Shown here: positions 1 to 11,316 of the stretch, piece by piece
Position numbering within the stretch: position 1 is the first letter of the stretch
Layout of the letters: each line of letters begins with the position of its first letter
DNA from: Rallus limicola
Lineage: Eukaryota > Chordata > Aves > Gruiformes > Rallidae
DNA: 64,000 nucleotides
Direction of reading: 5' to 3'
Assembly: GCA_022605955.1 (NCBI GenBank)
Contig: JAKCOZ010000001.1
Span: 96,814,211 to 96,878,210, forward strand
Made by a program: the position numbers and the translations under genes
The notes under the pieces: model-generated
The model's database searches: none
Told to the model about the DNA's origin: nothing
What the model saw: only the letters and a program-made list of their open reading frames with translations

Positions 1-2018
1 AAGAAGGTAATAGTTTTCTCTCAAGATATGACAAATTATTCTCTTCAAGTTCTCATATATTTATGAATGCATTTGTTCAGGACAGAACTACAAATCTAAG
101 TTTACGAGGAACTGTTTTAATTTCCTAGTCTCAAAAGAGCAGCAAAGCTGGCAAACCTGATCACTCTGTCTTTGATCTTCCTTACTTGTAGACAAGCTGT
201 AAGAGATTAAGCTCTTTTCCCATTACTTAATCACTTAAAGCAATACTCTAGATTCCCAAGGGTAAATGCATTAGCTACTGATCCAACCGGGCACTTTTTT
301 TTTTTTTTTAAAGAGGTTGAAAGATTTATAAAATATTGTTAGTTTATGCAGTTTGGATTAGATTTTCAGAAATCCTTTGATAATTTAGGGGCATAGCTCT
401 TGTTTAAACCAAAGTGTAGAGGGAATTCAAATGGGTATTTTTTTCATGCCCTGTAAACTGCACATTTTTATGATTAACTTTTCTTCCCATGATTCATTTT
501 AGATATATACTTCCTTTCTTTAAGGCTACAGGAAAATGGTTTTATAATCTGGAAAGGGAAGAGCCAATGTATTAAATCAAAAGCCTTCACTATTGCTGTA
601 CTGCACAAAAACTTAAGGTAAAGGTTTGCAAGAGTTGCATCACTTCCCTGTATACTCTACACCCACCATATGCCAGCCCCAATTGCATGAAGTCCCAGAG
701 TTTCCTCAGTTTGGGAAAGAATTGAATCCTTAAGGAAAGTGCCTGAACAGTTCCCAAATTATATATACATCGCTTGAACCTAAATACGTTCATATCCCTC
801 CAGAACTATTAGTCGCCACAGGGAATCCACAGGAAGGTGAAGGAAGCCTTCCAAAAGGAAGAGATTTTTTTCAATCCTAGACACAGTGACAACTGTGTAA
901 AATAATGATGGCAAATATATGGGATTACTGCTAGACTCTCATCCAAGACACTGACGTCTTCATCTAGTCAAATATGTTCTCCAAATAAAATTATATTATG
1001 CAGAGCAAAATGAATGTTATGTTATGGATTTTGGCATGAAACTATAGTGATTTTTAACTCAATTGTCTGCCATTATTCAGGATATTAATTGGAGTATAAA
1101 TTGTACAGATACCCATTCTGCATTAAGCAACCTTTTTCCTTCAAGGTCTTATGGAATCTCTTGTACCATTATGAAAAACAGAAAACCTCACCATACAGAA
1201 AAATCAGTACTGCTTAGGTAATATAAATATTTGCAAAACTTACTCCTCTTAAAAATTATTCAAGCATGTCCAGTGACTTTCCAAGTAGATTTAGTTTAGT
1301 GCAAGGGAACATCCTTATTACAGTTCTTGTTAACACCACTAAAATTCCTCCTTGAAAGGTATGAGGAGATAATTACTAAAATGTGCACAGACAAATTCCA
1401 TGTTAAATGCTTGCAATGGCATGGTAGGGAACTGATACAACTGTTCCACTTACTGACTCTCCAGGGAAACCAGTCAGATTTGGGATCCACTGCTTTCCAT
1501 CCTTGGTAAATTTAATACACCAGTTGAAAAATCAAAAATCCTTAATGAGCTCTTACTTTATCTGAACTTGAAATTTAGTCATACCTGAAAAAATTATTCA
1601 GAAAAACCCAAGACACTTTGAACCATATCAATATTATTACTCCAAATGTCATTTCTTCCAGTGGAACCATTTTCTCAAAATATAAACCCATACATAAAAC
1701 TACATGCAGCACTGAATGTCTGTCTGAATGTAGGCCTGCCAGGGGAGGTGAGGGGATGTGCAAAGGGAGAGAGAAATAAAGAATTCTGTTAACGGTAAGT
1801 CTCCAAACTCAGAGTTCTTATACCTCTAATTACATGACTGCTACCATCTCTCATTTATTTTCATTAAGAAAAGGAGTGGAAATCACAATTACCTACTGCA
1901 TTAAAAGGCAGGCACCAAGTTATTATGCATTTCCTCTTCAAAATGGACCAAAAGGAAATAAAAACTATGCTAAGTCAAGGAAAATAAAGCACGTTATAAC
2001 TAACTATAATGATCTTAC
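1..2018. other. Unique AT-rich sequence, no gene seen
   Basis: All open frames here are short (under about 75 codons), overlap on both strands and lack recognisable motifs. Possible splice sites occur, for example a GTAAGT-type minus-strand donor next to 1235, but none brackets a convincing open exon. No retroelement tail is visible. The stretch is probably intronic or intergenic. Confidence 0.6.
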
Positions 2019-2119
2019 CTTTAAGACTGAGCATATAACAGTTTAAGAAAGAAAAAGCTGCAACAACATCAACAGGCAAATTTACTTTTCTGCCCAGAGA
2101 AAAACAAAACAGGTACATC
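2019..2119 (-). other. Candidate internal exon (101 nt), unrecognised
   Basis: On the minus strand a very good acceptor (pyrimidine tract CCTTTCTTTTCTTTAG) is followed by 101 nt ending in AAAG and then GTAAGA, a good donor. One of three frames is open across the exon: one leading nucleotide, 33 codons (MYLFCFSLGRK at the start, CYMLSLK at the end), one trailing nucleotide. The other two frames contain stops. The predicted peptide is hydrophobic, matches nothing I know, and could equally be a chance pseudo-exon in an intron. It would lie downstream of the other minus-strand candidates in this window, but no joining is proven. Confidence 0.2.
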
Positions 2120-2366
2120 CTAAAGAAAAGAAAGGCATTCATAGTTTGGAGAAGCATAATATGGTCTCACAAGAATAGCTATGTACTGTAAGCATCCAAC
2201 ACCTGAGCAAACTTTTACCTCTGCTGCTATTTCTAAAAGGATTGAGTAATCATAATTTTGCCAGATATTACTATGAAAATACTGCAAATATTAGCTCTGT
2301 CGTACTTCAATAATTTTTAAAATTTACAAACTTTTTCAAAACACAACACTGAACTGTTAAGATCAA

Positions 2367-3140
2367 AATCACAGAATGGTTTGGGTTGGAAGGGACTGCA
2401 AAGATCATTTAGGTCCAACCCCCCTGCCATGGACAGGGACACCCTCCACCAAACCAGGTTGCCCAAAGCCCCATTGAACCCGGCCTTGAACACTGCCAGG
2501 GAGGGGGCAACCACAGCTTCTCTGGGCAGCCTCACTGCCCTCATAGTAAATAATTTCTTCCTAACATCTAATCTAAACCCACCCTCTTTCAGGTTGAAGC
2601 CTTCGTTCTATCACTGCACTCCCTGATGAACCGTCCCTCTCCCACCTTCCTGTAGGACCCCTTTAAGTATTGGTAGGCTGTAATTAGGTCTCCTTGGAGC
2701 CTTCTCTTCTCCAGGCTGAACAAGCCTCTTTATTATCTCAGCCTGTCTTCACAGGAGAGATGCTCAAGCACCCTGATCATCTTTGTAGCCCTCCTCTGGA
2801 CTCGGTCTGACAGCCCAACGTCTGTCCTGTACTAGAGACCCCAGCGCTGGATGCAGTGCTTCAGGTGGACTCTCACAATAGCAGAGTAGAGGGGCTGAAT
2901 CACCTCTCTTGACCTGCTGGCTATGCTGGTCGTGATGCAGCCCAGGACACAGTTGATCTTCTGAGCTGCAAACACACCCTGATGGTTCATGTTGAGCTTG
3001 TCACTTATCAGCGCCCCTAAGTCCTTCTCCTCAGGACTATTCTCAATCTATTCTCCACCCAGTCTGTAGTTGTGTTTGGGACTGAGCCAACCCACATGAA
3101 GAACCTTGCACTTGGTCTTGTTGAACTTCATGCCCCAGTA
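2367..3140 (-). mobile_element. CR1 LINE fragment, 3' part
   Basis: The left edge carries the reverse complement of the avian CR1 3' end (AATCACAGAATGGTTTGGGT, then GGAAGGGACTGCAAAGATCA). Sequence homologous to the CR1 3' UTR and the C-terminal ORF2 region continues to about 3140. In the minus strand, fragments such as [13 protein letters not shown] near 3080-3140 match the CR1 segment downstream of the reverse transcriptase. The copy is truncated on its 5' side and its frame is broken by stops and indels. CR1 normally inserts without target-site duplication, and none is apparent. The right edge is approximate. Confidence 0.92.
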
Positions 3141-3345
3141 AGGCTGCCTTACTAGCTGATGTTCCTATGACGTATTTTCCCAATGGTTCCCTGCCAGCTC
3201 CCACTGCCTCAGGAGCCCCTAAGTCATTACTGTAGACTTCCAACATACCACAGCGTGTCCAGCGTGGACCCGAGCAACAAGCTGAAGACCCTCTCCAGCA
3301 CCCTCAGCTTGGGCATGCCCCACAGCCTGCCACAGGCAAGGCTGA
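3141..3345. other. GC-rich segment abutting CR1, origin unknown
   Basis: Sequence is markedly more G+C rich than the flanks and reads open on both strands for 60 or more codons, for example plus-strand SSVDPSNKLKTLSS near 3250-3300. It does not match the CR1 region expected upstream of the KFNK motif. It could be a divergent CR1 part, another repeat, or a captured or processed fragment of host coding sequence. I cannot assign it. Confidence 0.3.
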
Positions 3346-4470
3346 TGCTATCATCCCCTTTCCCATTCAAACCTAGTTGAAATCTCTGTCAATAAGCTCT
3401 GAAAGCTCCTGGGAAAAGACTCTCTTTCCCCTTTGTGAAAGGTGACTCCCAAGAGGGTTCATTAAACTCAGTGCTGCATAGGTTAAAATCCTTCAATTTT
3501 CAACTAAGTTGATGGCTTGTTTTCTCTTCTGATCCATCATCACATACATTTGAAGCAGCCTTCTGTACTCTAGTCATGCCAACTCTTCCTCCCTGTTTCC
3601 CAAGCATCAATGGGGGAAAGAATGAGAACAGTGGTGGAGGAAAGATCAGTTCAGGAGCTGTGCCCCTGGACCAGCACCCAGCCATACCAGCCCAGCTGAA
3701 AGTGAGTATGTCAACTCATCTGAAGTCCTAACTACTCATTCAGAATCAGACTGAAAAATATGCCTTACTAATCACTTATTTTTCCTTTCTTTTGTCCTTA
3801 AAAATGTCTGATTTATTTTTTAGTCTAGACAATTAAAAGCCAGACCAAAGTAGAAAATGTATCTTGTGAAAGAAACGTCTCAGCTGTTGCTTCCCCCAGT
3901 TGTTACACTGTTTGAAAAGTATTTTAAAAAATAATGAAGAAAGTTAATGAATTATGTTAAATTCCACAGCAAGAATATTTAGTCTCCTGATACGACTCTA
4001 AGAGTACAATAGCATATAGCTATCAAGACACTACTTGATTTTTGAAGTGAGGTAAATTTATAAAAGACTGACACATGATACAACGATGCCAGAAAGAGCA
4101 ACTGTTTGTTGTCTGAAGCCATTTATGGTTTTGCCGGGGCAAGGGCTTGGTTTGTAAGCTAATTCAACACCCTGATGACTTAAAAGCAGTCATCAGAAGC
4201 ATACCAATACTGCACCACAGAGACCGAGTCAGATCTGCTGTACCATGATGTGGGGTACTGAACTTCACAGTCATTTCTCTGGATTTAGATTAGGAATTAC
4301 AACTTCCCATTGTTCAGACAACTGCCCCAGTAACACTCCTCAGGCTATTTTGATGTAACGCTCTTATTTGACCTAGTGCTGTCAGTGTTTCCCACCAAAA
4401 TTTCAACTACCTATTTGAAGTACAACAACAACAACCACCACCAAAACCAAACCAAAAACCAAAGTTACTT

Positions 4471-4530
4471 CACTTTTACCTAAGATACTTCACTTTTACC
4501 TAAGATACTTCACTTTTACCTAAGATACTT
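4471..4530. repeat. Perfect tandem repeat, 3 x 20 bp
   Basis: The unit CACTTTTACCTAAGATACTT occurs three times without mismatch at 4471-4490, 4491-4510 and 4511-4530, preceded by a partial copy (TTACTT). Perfect identity indicates recent expansion. It is a candidate variable-number tandem repeat. Confidence 0.95.
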
Positions 4531-6240
4531 CCTTTCCAGATAGAAAAAACTAAATTGAAACAACTCATATGACCATGCTAACTTAATATCCTTGTGATTT
4601 TTCTGGAAACTCCCTATTGCTTTGACTTAATTTAGTGTATTTCATTAGTTTTTAAGAAAGAGACAGTTAGACCTCCCATCTCCATTCTGCCGTGGCTGTG
4701 CTTTCAGGTTTTGCTATGTCTCCCATGGTGTCTGTTCAGATTACATAGAGCAGCACATGATGGAAGGCACACGCCTGCACATACTGAGTACATGCCACAC
4801 TTGCAAGAACAGAAGCGTGAAGGAAGAGAGCAGCACCCTTATACCAGAGGTAGAACTGCAATAACATGCTTCCCCTTCAGTTCCATACACAAAAGATGAA
4901 ACATTTCATATTTTGACAATGCAAAAAGTTTGACTCATTTGAAAATGTTGAAAAGTAGTTACATTAATAGAGAAACGTATTTTTCTTTCATTATCCAATA
5001 CAACATCTTGATTTTCACACTCAGGCTGCTACAGAAAACCCAATTACTGCTTTGGCCTCTTAAATTTCTCCCTTTTTAAGAAAGGCTCCAATGTTACTCT
5101 GTGTCTATGGGAGGTTTTGGGTTGGGTTTTTTTTTTTGTATTAGGAAAAAAGCACCGCATTATGCTTCAGTGACATACTGTATGCACTCACAAAATCAAA
5201 CTTAATATAATTCTACCAATCCTTAAAAATCTACTTCTGTGCCTGTAAGAAACCTTAATTTGATAAGGCTGCTGATGGGCTGAGTCAAATAGATATTACT
5301 GTTTATTTATTTGTACTTCCTCATCTGTCTGCATCCTTCCCTATTCTCACTGTATGCAGAGGCAATACAGGTCAAGGACCTGCATCAGTGGTGTTTGCAG
5401 TGTTCCTACCTGTAACTGTGTAAGTCTCACCACACTGATGGTGAGAATCCTGCTCACTATTTTGGATTCTTTGGATTCAAGAAGTTCACACAGGTAATAA
5501 ATGCAATTTTAGAAACAGCCATAGTGCCAACTTACAATGAATCATAATGTATGTAAGTGGGGGAGGCCAAAGCATGCTTTAAGTGAAAAACTTGATAACC
5601 TGGACGATTAAATACTAACCTTTGACTACTTTTGTCATTCATTTAAGCTTTTTACTTCACCTTCTTTTACTGCATTTGGCATTAGCACTCTTACCTCTTA
5701 ATGGCTATTGCTGTATAATTAAAGGTAGCCAGGAATACCTGTATTTCACATATCTCAGCTCTTCTGAGCCTCAGATGTCTTGAATTAGCAACTCCAATTC
5801 CTTAAAAAAAGGCAGTTAAAACAAAAAGAAAGAGTTGTTACAGAATATTCCACTCTCTGTTCATGCACTGTCCTTCCTGCCCCTTCAGTTCTAGCGATGG
5901 TGTCCATACTATTCAACCAAATTAAAAGACAAGTCAGTACTGGACATGAACAATTTAGTCTGAAGGCTGCAAGTGATCATTTATTCTCTTCTCCTTCATT
6001 CACTCCATGGTCCCTATTCCGGGAGACCAGGAGGCCACTCTCACTGCCAAAATGCTCTGCGTTAAAAAGTTAAGTCGCCAGCTACCAGGAGACAGCTTAA
6101 GGCCTTTTTGATCAAGACTCAAACTAATCCATTTACTAGGAAAGATTTCAAGTTAATAAACCTCTCTCGCTTTCAGAGGAGCCCTCATTATGCTTGGATC
6201 TAGAATTTTAGAGGATGAAATTTTAACACTTTTTGAAACG

Positions 6241-6430
6241 TGATTGATTTATCGTTCTGTCATGTTATTTATTGGATAATACGATAAATTCAATACAATT
6301 CATCATAGTATTCTATAAATATTGCAACAAATTATTAAAGCAATAAAATCTCATGGCAGAAATTTAATGAGATCATGTCACATTTGTGTTAAAGCCAAGT
6401 GATAAATTGTGACATCTGCAGTGGCTGTCA
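6241..6430. other. AT-rich block with inverted repeat, possible conserved non-coding element
   Basis: The block contains a perfect 9-bp inverted repeat, ATTTATCGT at 6247-6255 and ACGATAAAT at 6281-6289. It also has homeodomain-like sites (TGATTGATTTAT, TTTAATGAG) and TGTCACA...TGTGACA arms at about 6376-6412. No open frame or repeat family explains it. The look is that of a vertebrate regulatory element, but without alignment this is only a guess. Confidence 0.2.
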
Positions 6431-7649
6431 CCACCTTAAAAGGAAAAGTCTGCAGTGTCTCTTAGCACAGAGCAGAAGTCTAAATCTCAACTTAGAGCTA
6501 CTAGACAGAAAAAGCACAACAGAAAATAATATATAGGTCTAGCTGCAAACTATTCTGCATATCAGTCCTTCCCAGATCCCTTTTAGTGTGAAATGTATGA
6601 AAATTCAGCAATATAGGGTAGAGTTATATTTACAGGTTTATTTGGTACATGTCCTTCCCAGTTTAACAGGCTTCAAATTACTGGTTTAATTTAGCCATTT
6701 TCTGAGGAAAATACTTTTGTGCTGCCATTGGTTCCTTAATTTTCTTCAGCCAGCTAGAGTTAACATATCCTATAGGAAAGCTAATCACTGTTACCCTACT
6801 GTTATACAAGTCAAAGTTTTAAAAAAAAAAAAAAAAAAGAAGAGGGAGAGAGAAAGAAATATTTGACTGGAGAAAACTCCCATGTAAACTATTTCGAAAA
6901 CAATGCTACACCATTTATTTACAAGTTTGGAAAGGGATTTACATGCATATATGTTGTATGACAGTTGTAGGGACTGCTTATAGAGCTAGCTACTCTTTTT
7001 TTAGAATGTATACACATGGAAATACCCAATTACTTGCTCCAGTGTGCTTAACAAGTTCATATCAAGTCTAACAGGAAGCAGGTAATTCTTTTCTCTTTCT
7101 CAGTTTTCTATAAGCAACTAAGGCAGACTTGTGCCTTATAGATTTACTGAAATAATTTTATAAATGAAAGGGAAGATGATTTAGGAGGCCTTACCATTAT
7201 TCACCCTGAGCACTAATTCTTTTACTATTAAATATTCTCCTAATTGTCTCCTAGAGGATTTCAAAGTTCCAGTGATTCATTCAGAATCTCTTCCCGGTTA
7301 TTAAAAATCATGCCATCCAATAAAGGACCTGAAAGCAAACCATGTGGATTTTGAAATACAGATTACCTTCCATTCATAAATTAACCAACAAACACCTAAA
7401 TTAACTTCATCACACTAAAACAGAAAAATGTTATACCTTCCATAAACCAATTTCTAGAATGAAATTTAGTACAAATATATCACAATACACAAACACACTT
7501 TAACTCTGCCTAACTTGAGATAAAAGCCCTTTGAAGCCTCAAGAACTTTAGTATTTTAAAAACAAGTATTCAGAATAAAACAATAACCATTTGTGAAAGA
7601 AGACCAAGATAAATTATGCCTTTTAATATAAAGAAATTGATCATACTAG

Positions 7650-8017
7650 TACCCTGGTTTTGGCTGTGATTGAATTAATTTACCAGCTACTAGGAACTAT
7701 AGTACTGCATTTTGGATTTACAATGAAAATAATACTGATGACATCATGTTCAGCATACATACAGGAGACAGCAGTCACTGCTTGGGGATGGGCACCAGTC
7801 AGCAGATGGCAAACAATTGCATTTTTTTTTAAGTATTATCATCTTTATTTTCTCTTTCTTAGGTATCCTATTAAACTGTTCTTATCTCAACCCATGATTT
7901 ATACCTTTTCCAATTGTCTTCCCCATCCAACTTGGGGGTGGGGGGGGGCAGCACGGGAGGAGTAAGCAAGCAGATGTGTGTGATGCTTAGTTGCTTAGCT
8001 AGGGTTAAAAACCAACA
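7650..8017 (+). mobile_element. Old solo LTR of an avian endogenous retrovirus, internally deleted
   Basis: The left end (ACCCTGGTTTTGGCTGTGAT) matches the start of the avian LTR family TGTCCTGGTTTC-GCTGGGAT. TGCATTTTGGATTTACAATG, GATGACATCATG and the U5-like CCTATTAAACTGTTCTTATC follow in the expected order. It ends GGGTTAAAAACCAACA, a decayed form of the family's CCACGACA end. The length is shorter than usual, so the copy has internal deletions. No target-site duplication is recognisable, consistent with age. A G-run (9 G) lies at about 7940. Confidence 0.75.
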
Positions 8018-8870
8018 ATCTTTTTTGGTGCTCAATGTGAGGCACAAAGGGTTGAGAACAGAACTGAGCCAAACATGTTTAAACATATTTTTTATAAGCA
8101 TTCATTATGTCAGTTTAATAGTCTCTGGTCAGAATGTTTTTATTTGTTTTCAGTTTTGTGCTATGTAATAGCTCACTTGCACAGTACGTGTTCCCTGCAG
8201 TGCACAGTATATATTCCCTGCAGTGCTGTTTATCACCTCTGAAAGACGGTGACCATTTCATTGTATTGTGTAACATTGGCTTACAATATGATAAAATTAT
8301 TGGCTGTGAGACCACTGTGATATCTGCAACTCAGCACTGGCATCATCATCTCTATTAATGATTACAGTTCATACATTTTCTCCTCTGAGAGTCAATCTAT
8401 GGGGGAGACAAGGGAGGGACATTTTCCCCAGCTCCTTCACCTTCCCTTTTAGGCCAGCTCTTAAGAATTTTGAATACCACTGGGATATCCCAATCAGCAC
8501 TTTTTGATTGCTAGGTCTCCTGAATGCATTTCAGGTCTTGTTCAGGGTTAAAGAACTATTTAAGAATTTAACCCCGAGATCTGTGCTGAGCCAGATTGGC
8601 AAGGTGTGTGTGATAGTATGGGAAAGAACCTAGGACAGCAGGCACCTCCAACATTTTGGAACTTCACCCCTGAACAAGTACAGAATCCTAAAAAAGCTAG
8701 TGAAATACTCAGGAAAGGTATGCTGTCACCCTGGCATCCAAGGACACACAAATCACTGCAAAATGCTGGGACCTGGCCTACAGAGCTCTGTTCAATAATA
8801 GTGCTCTGTTGCTGGCAAGGGTTAGACCACAAAAACTAGAAAGATAAGATGCCAAAAAAAAGCGCATTTT
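8018..8870. other. Unique sequence with a small tandem duplication
   Basis: No gene is supported. A 23-bp duplication at 8179-8224 is annotated separately. The part at 8565-8840 reads open on both strands for 75-90 codons and is slightly G+C richer. I looked for retroviral gag or pol motifs and found none that would stand. Confidence 0.5.
8179..8224. repeat. Tandem duplication, 2 x 23 bp
   Basis: GCACAGT, then CCCTGCAGT, recurs: copy one is 8179-8201 and copy two 8202-8224, differing at three positions in the centre. Each copy carries a CTGCAG (PstI) site. Confidence 0.85.
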
Positions 8871-11316
8871 AATCACAGAATCACAGGGGTTGGAAGGGAC
8901 CTTGAGAGATCATCGGGTCCATCCTCCCTGCCAAAGCAGCTCCCTAGCTCATATTGCACAGGGAGGCATCCAGATGGGTCTTGAATATCTCCAGAGAAGG
9001 AGACTCCACCACCTCCCTGGGCAGCCTGTCCCAGGGCTCTGTCACCCTCACTGTGAAAAAGTTCTTCTGCATATTGGTGCGGAACTTCCTGTGCTCCAAC
9101 TTGCAGCCATTGCCCCTTGTCCTGTCTCCACAGACCACTGAAAAGGGGCTGGCCAACTCCCCCTGCATCCCATACTTAAGATATTTATAAACATTAATCA
9201 GATCCCCTCTCAGTCTTCTCTCAAGGCTGAACAGTCCCAGCTCACTCAGCCTCTCCTCAAAGGGGAGATGTTCCAGGCCCTTAATCATCTTTGTAGCCCT
9301 TCTTTGGACTCTCTCCAGGAGATCCCTGTCCTTTTTATACCAGGGAGCCCAGAACTGGACACAATACTCAAGGTGGGGCCTGACCAGGGCAGAGTAGAGG
9401 GGGAGGATCACTTCCTTTGACCTGCTGGCCACACTCCTCCTGATGCACTCCAGGATCCCATTGGCTCTCTTAGCCACCAGGGCACACTGCTGGCTCATGG
9501 CCAGCCTGTCATCCACCAGGACCCCCAGGTCCTTCTCCACAGAGCTCTTCTCCAGCAGCTCATCCCCCAGCCTGCACCGATTGAAACGGTTATTCCTCCA
9601 CAGGTGCAAGACTTTACACTTTCTTTTGCTTAACCTCATCTTGTTTCTCCCAGCCCAGCTCTCCAGCCTGTCCAGGTCTCGCTGGATGGCAGCGCAGTGT
9701 CCCGCGTGTCAGCCACTCCTCCCAGCTTTGTATCCTCGGCACTTGCTGAGGGTGGATGCTATTCCCTCATCAAGGTCGTCAGTGAAGATATTAAACAGGA
9801 CTGCACCCAACACTGAACCCTGGGGAACATTGCTTGTTCCAGGTCTCCAGTCAGACTCTGCTCCACTGATAACAACCCTCTGGGCTCAGTTTGACAGCCA
9901 ATTCTCAACCCACCTCACTGTCCACTTGTCTATCCCATGCTTTCTCAGCTTTGCTATCAGGATGTCATGGGAGACAGTACTGAAAGCCTTGCTGAGGTCA
10001 AGGTAGATGACATCTACTGCTCTCCCTCCATCTACCCAAACAGTGATGACATCATAGAAGGCATTGAGATTGGTCGAGCACGATATCCCCTTGGTGAATC
10101 CATGCTGACTACTGCTCATGACCTTCTTCTCTTCCAATTGCTTGGAGATGGCATCCAGAACAAGCTGTTCCATTACCTTTCCAGGGACAGAGGTGAGGCT
10201 GACTGGCCTATAGTTGCTAGGATCCTCCTTCCTGCCCTTTTTAAAGAACGGAGTGACATTGGCTATCCTCCAGTCCTCAGGCATTTCTGTTCTCCAAGAC
10301 CTGTTGAAGATGATAGAGAGCGGCTCAGCAATCACTTCTGCCAGCTCCCTCGGCACACATGGATGCATCCCATCCGGGCCCATGGATTAATCCCTTTGAG
10401 ATGCTCCTGGACCATCCCACCTCAACCAGAGGGAAGCTCTTCATTTCCCAAACTCTCTTACTTTCTTCCAGTGTCCAAGAGTCCCAAGGGGTCTTTGAAG
10501 TGAAGACCAAAGCAAAGAAGGCATTCAGATCTCCACCTTCTCAGCATCCCCCATTACCAGGATACCCGCCTCGTTCAGCAGGGGACCCACATTATCTGTA
10601 ATCATCCTCTTACTATTCACATATCTAAAAAAACCCTTTTTATTATCCCTTATGTCTCCTGCCAGTTTCATTTCCAGGTGGACTTGAACCTTCCTAGTCG
10701 CATCCCTGCAGGCCCTGACAACATTCCTGTATTCTTCCCAGGTGCTCAGACCCTTTTTCCACAGTTCATAGACCTTCTGCTTCCCTTTGAGTTTACCCAT
10801 GAGCTCCCTGCTCATCCACACAGGTCTTTTGCCTCTCTCTCCCAATTTCTTGCTCAAAGGGATGCATCGTTCCTGTGGTTGGAAGAAGCGCTGTTTGAAT
10901 GCTACCCACAGCTCTCACAGGCTCCCAGTCCTTCAAACAGCGCAGCCCATGGGATAGCCCATATTAGTTAGCTCTTCCAAAATTCAGGGTAGCTATCCTA
11001 TTTTTTGGCTTGCTTCTTCCAACCAGGATCTTGAACTCCACCATTTCATGGTCACTTTGTCCCAAGCTGCCTCCAACCTTCACTTCCCTAATGAGCCCAC
11101 CCTTGCTGGTTAAAACAAGGTCCAGTAGACGCCCTCCCCTTGTAGGTCCCTGCACCATCTGTAGCAGGAAACTGTCTTCTACACATTGCAGAAATTGTCT
11201 GAACTGCATACGACTGGCCTTGTTGCTTGCCCAGCAAATATCTGGGTAATTTAAGTCCCCCATAAAGACCAGCGCCTAGGATCTCAAGGCTACTTCTAGC
11301 TGCTTGTAGAATGCTT
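8871..11316 (-). mobile_element. CR1 LINE, 5'-truncated, about 2.45 kb
   Basis: This is the longest retroelement in the window. The left edge is the reverse complement of the avian CR1 3' end (AATCACAGAATCACAGGGGT, then TGGAAGGGACCTTGAG). Going right there follow the C-terminal region, the reverse transcriptase and the C-terminal half of the endonuclease of ORF2. Similarity ends near 11316 (GCTGCTTGTAGAATGCTT), inside the endonuclease region, so ORF1, the promoter and the N-terminal endonuclease are missing. This is the usual 5' truncation of target-primed reverse transcription. The copy cannot move by itself. The broken reading frame is described under the pseudogene entry. Confidence 0.97.
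8944..11263 (-). pseudogene. CR1 ORF2 remnant (endonuclease and reverse transcriptase)
   Basis: Four minus-strand open pieces are left of a LINE endonuclease-reverse transcriptase. Residues from 11263-10964 show the endonuclease motifs GDLNYPDI, GRLLDLVLTS and GQSDHEMVEF (the Asp-His pair of the apurinic-type nuclease). 10857-10525 is the linker between the domains. 10383-9886 is the reverse transcriptase fingers and palm: GPDGMHP, NYRPVSLTS, SSQHGFTKG and VIYLDLSKAFSTVSH (normally AFDTVSH). 9639-8944 is the C-terminal part: [38 protein letters not shown]. The endonuclease piece is in a different frame from the three others. A stop interrupts the protein after WVENWLSN (about 9886). At about 9728-9745 two bases are missing where the catalytic FADD motif should be encoded. 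A further single-base loss near 9700 restores the frame. The enzyme is therefore dead. Confidence 0.93.

Larger units (their letters stand above)
3346..7649. other. Unique AT-rich sequence with small repeats
   Basis: No gene is supported. It contains a perfect 3 x 20-bp tandem repeat (4471-4530), an 18-nt poly(A) run at 6821-6838, and an AT-rich block with an inverted repeat at about 6241-6430, annotated separately. Minus-strand donor-like sites near 5690 and 7190 pair only with exons under 20 nt and were not accepted. Confidence 0.55.

Noticed and set aside
8565..8840. Possible retroviral gag-like fragment beside the CR1
   Set aside because: Open on both strands, but no zinc knuckle, protease or polymerase motif was found.
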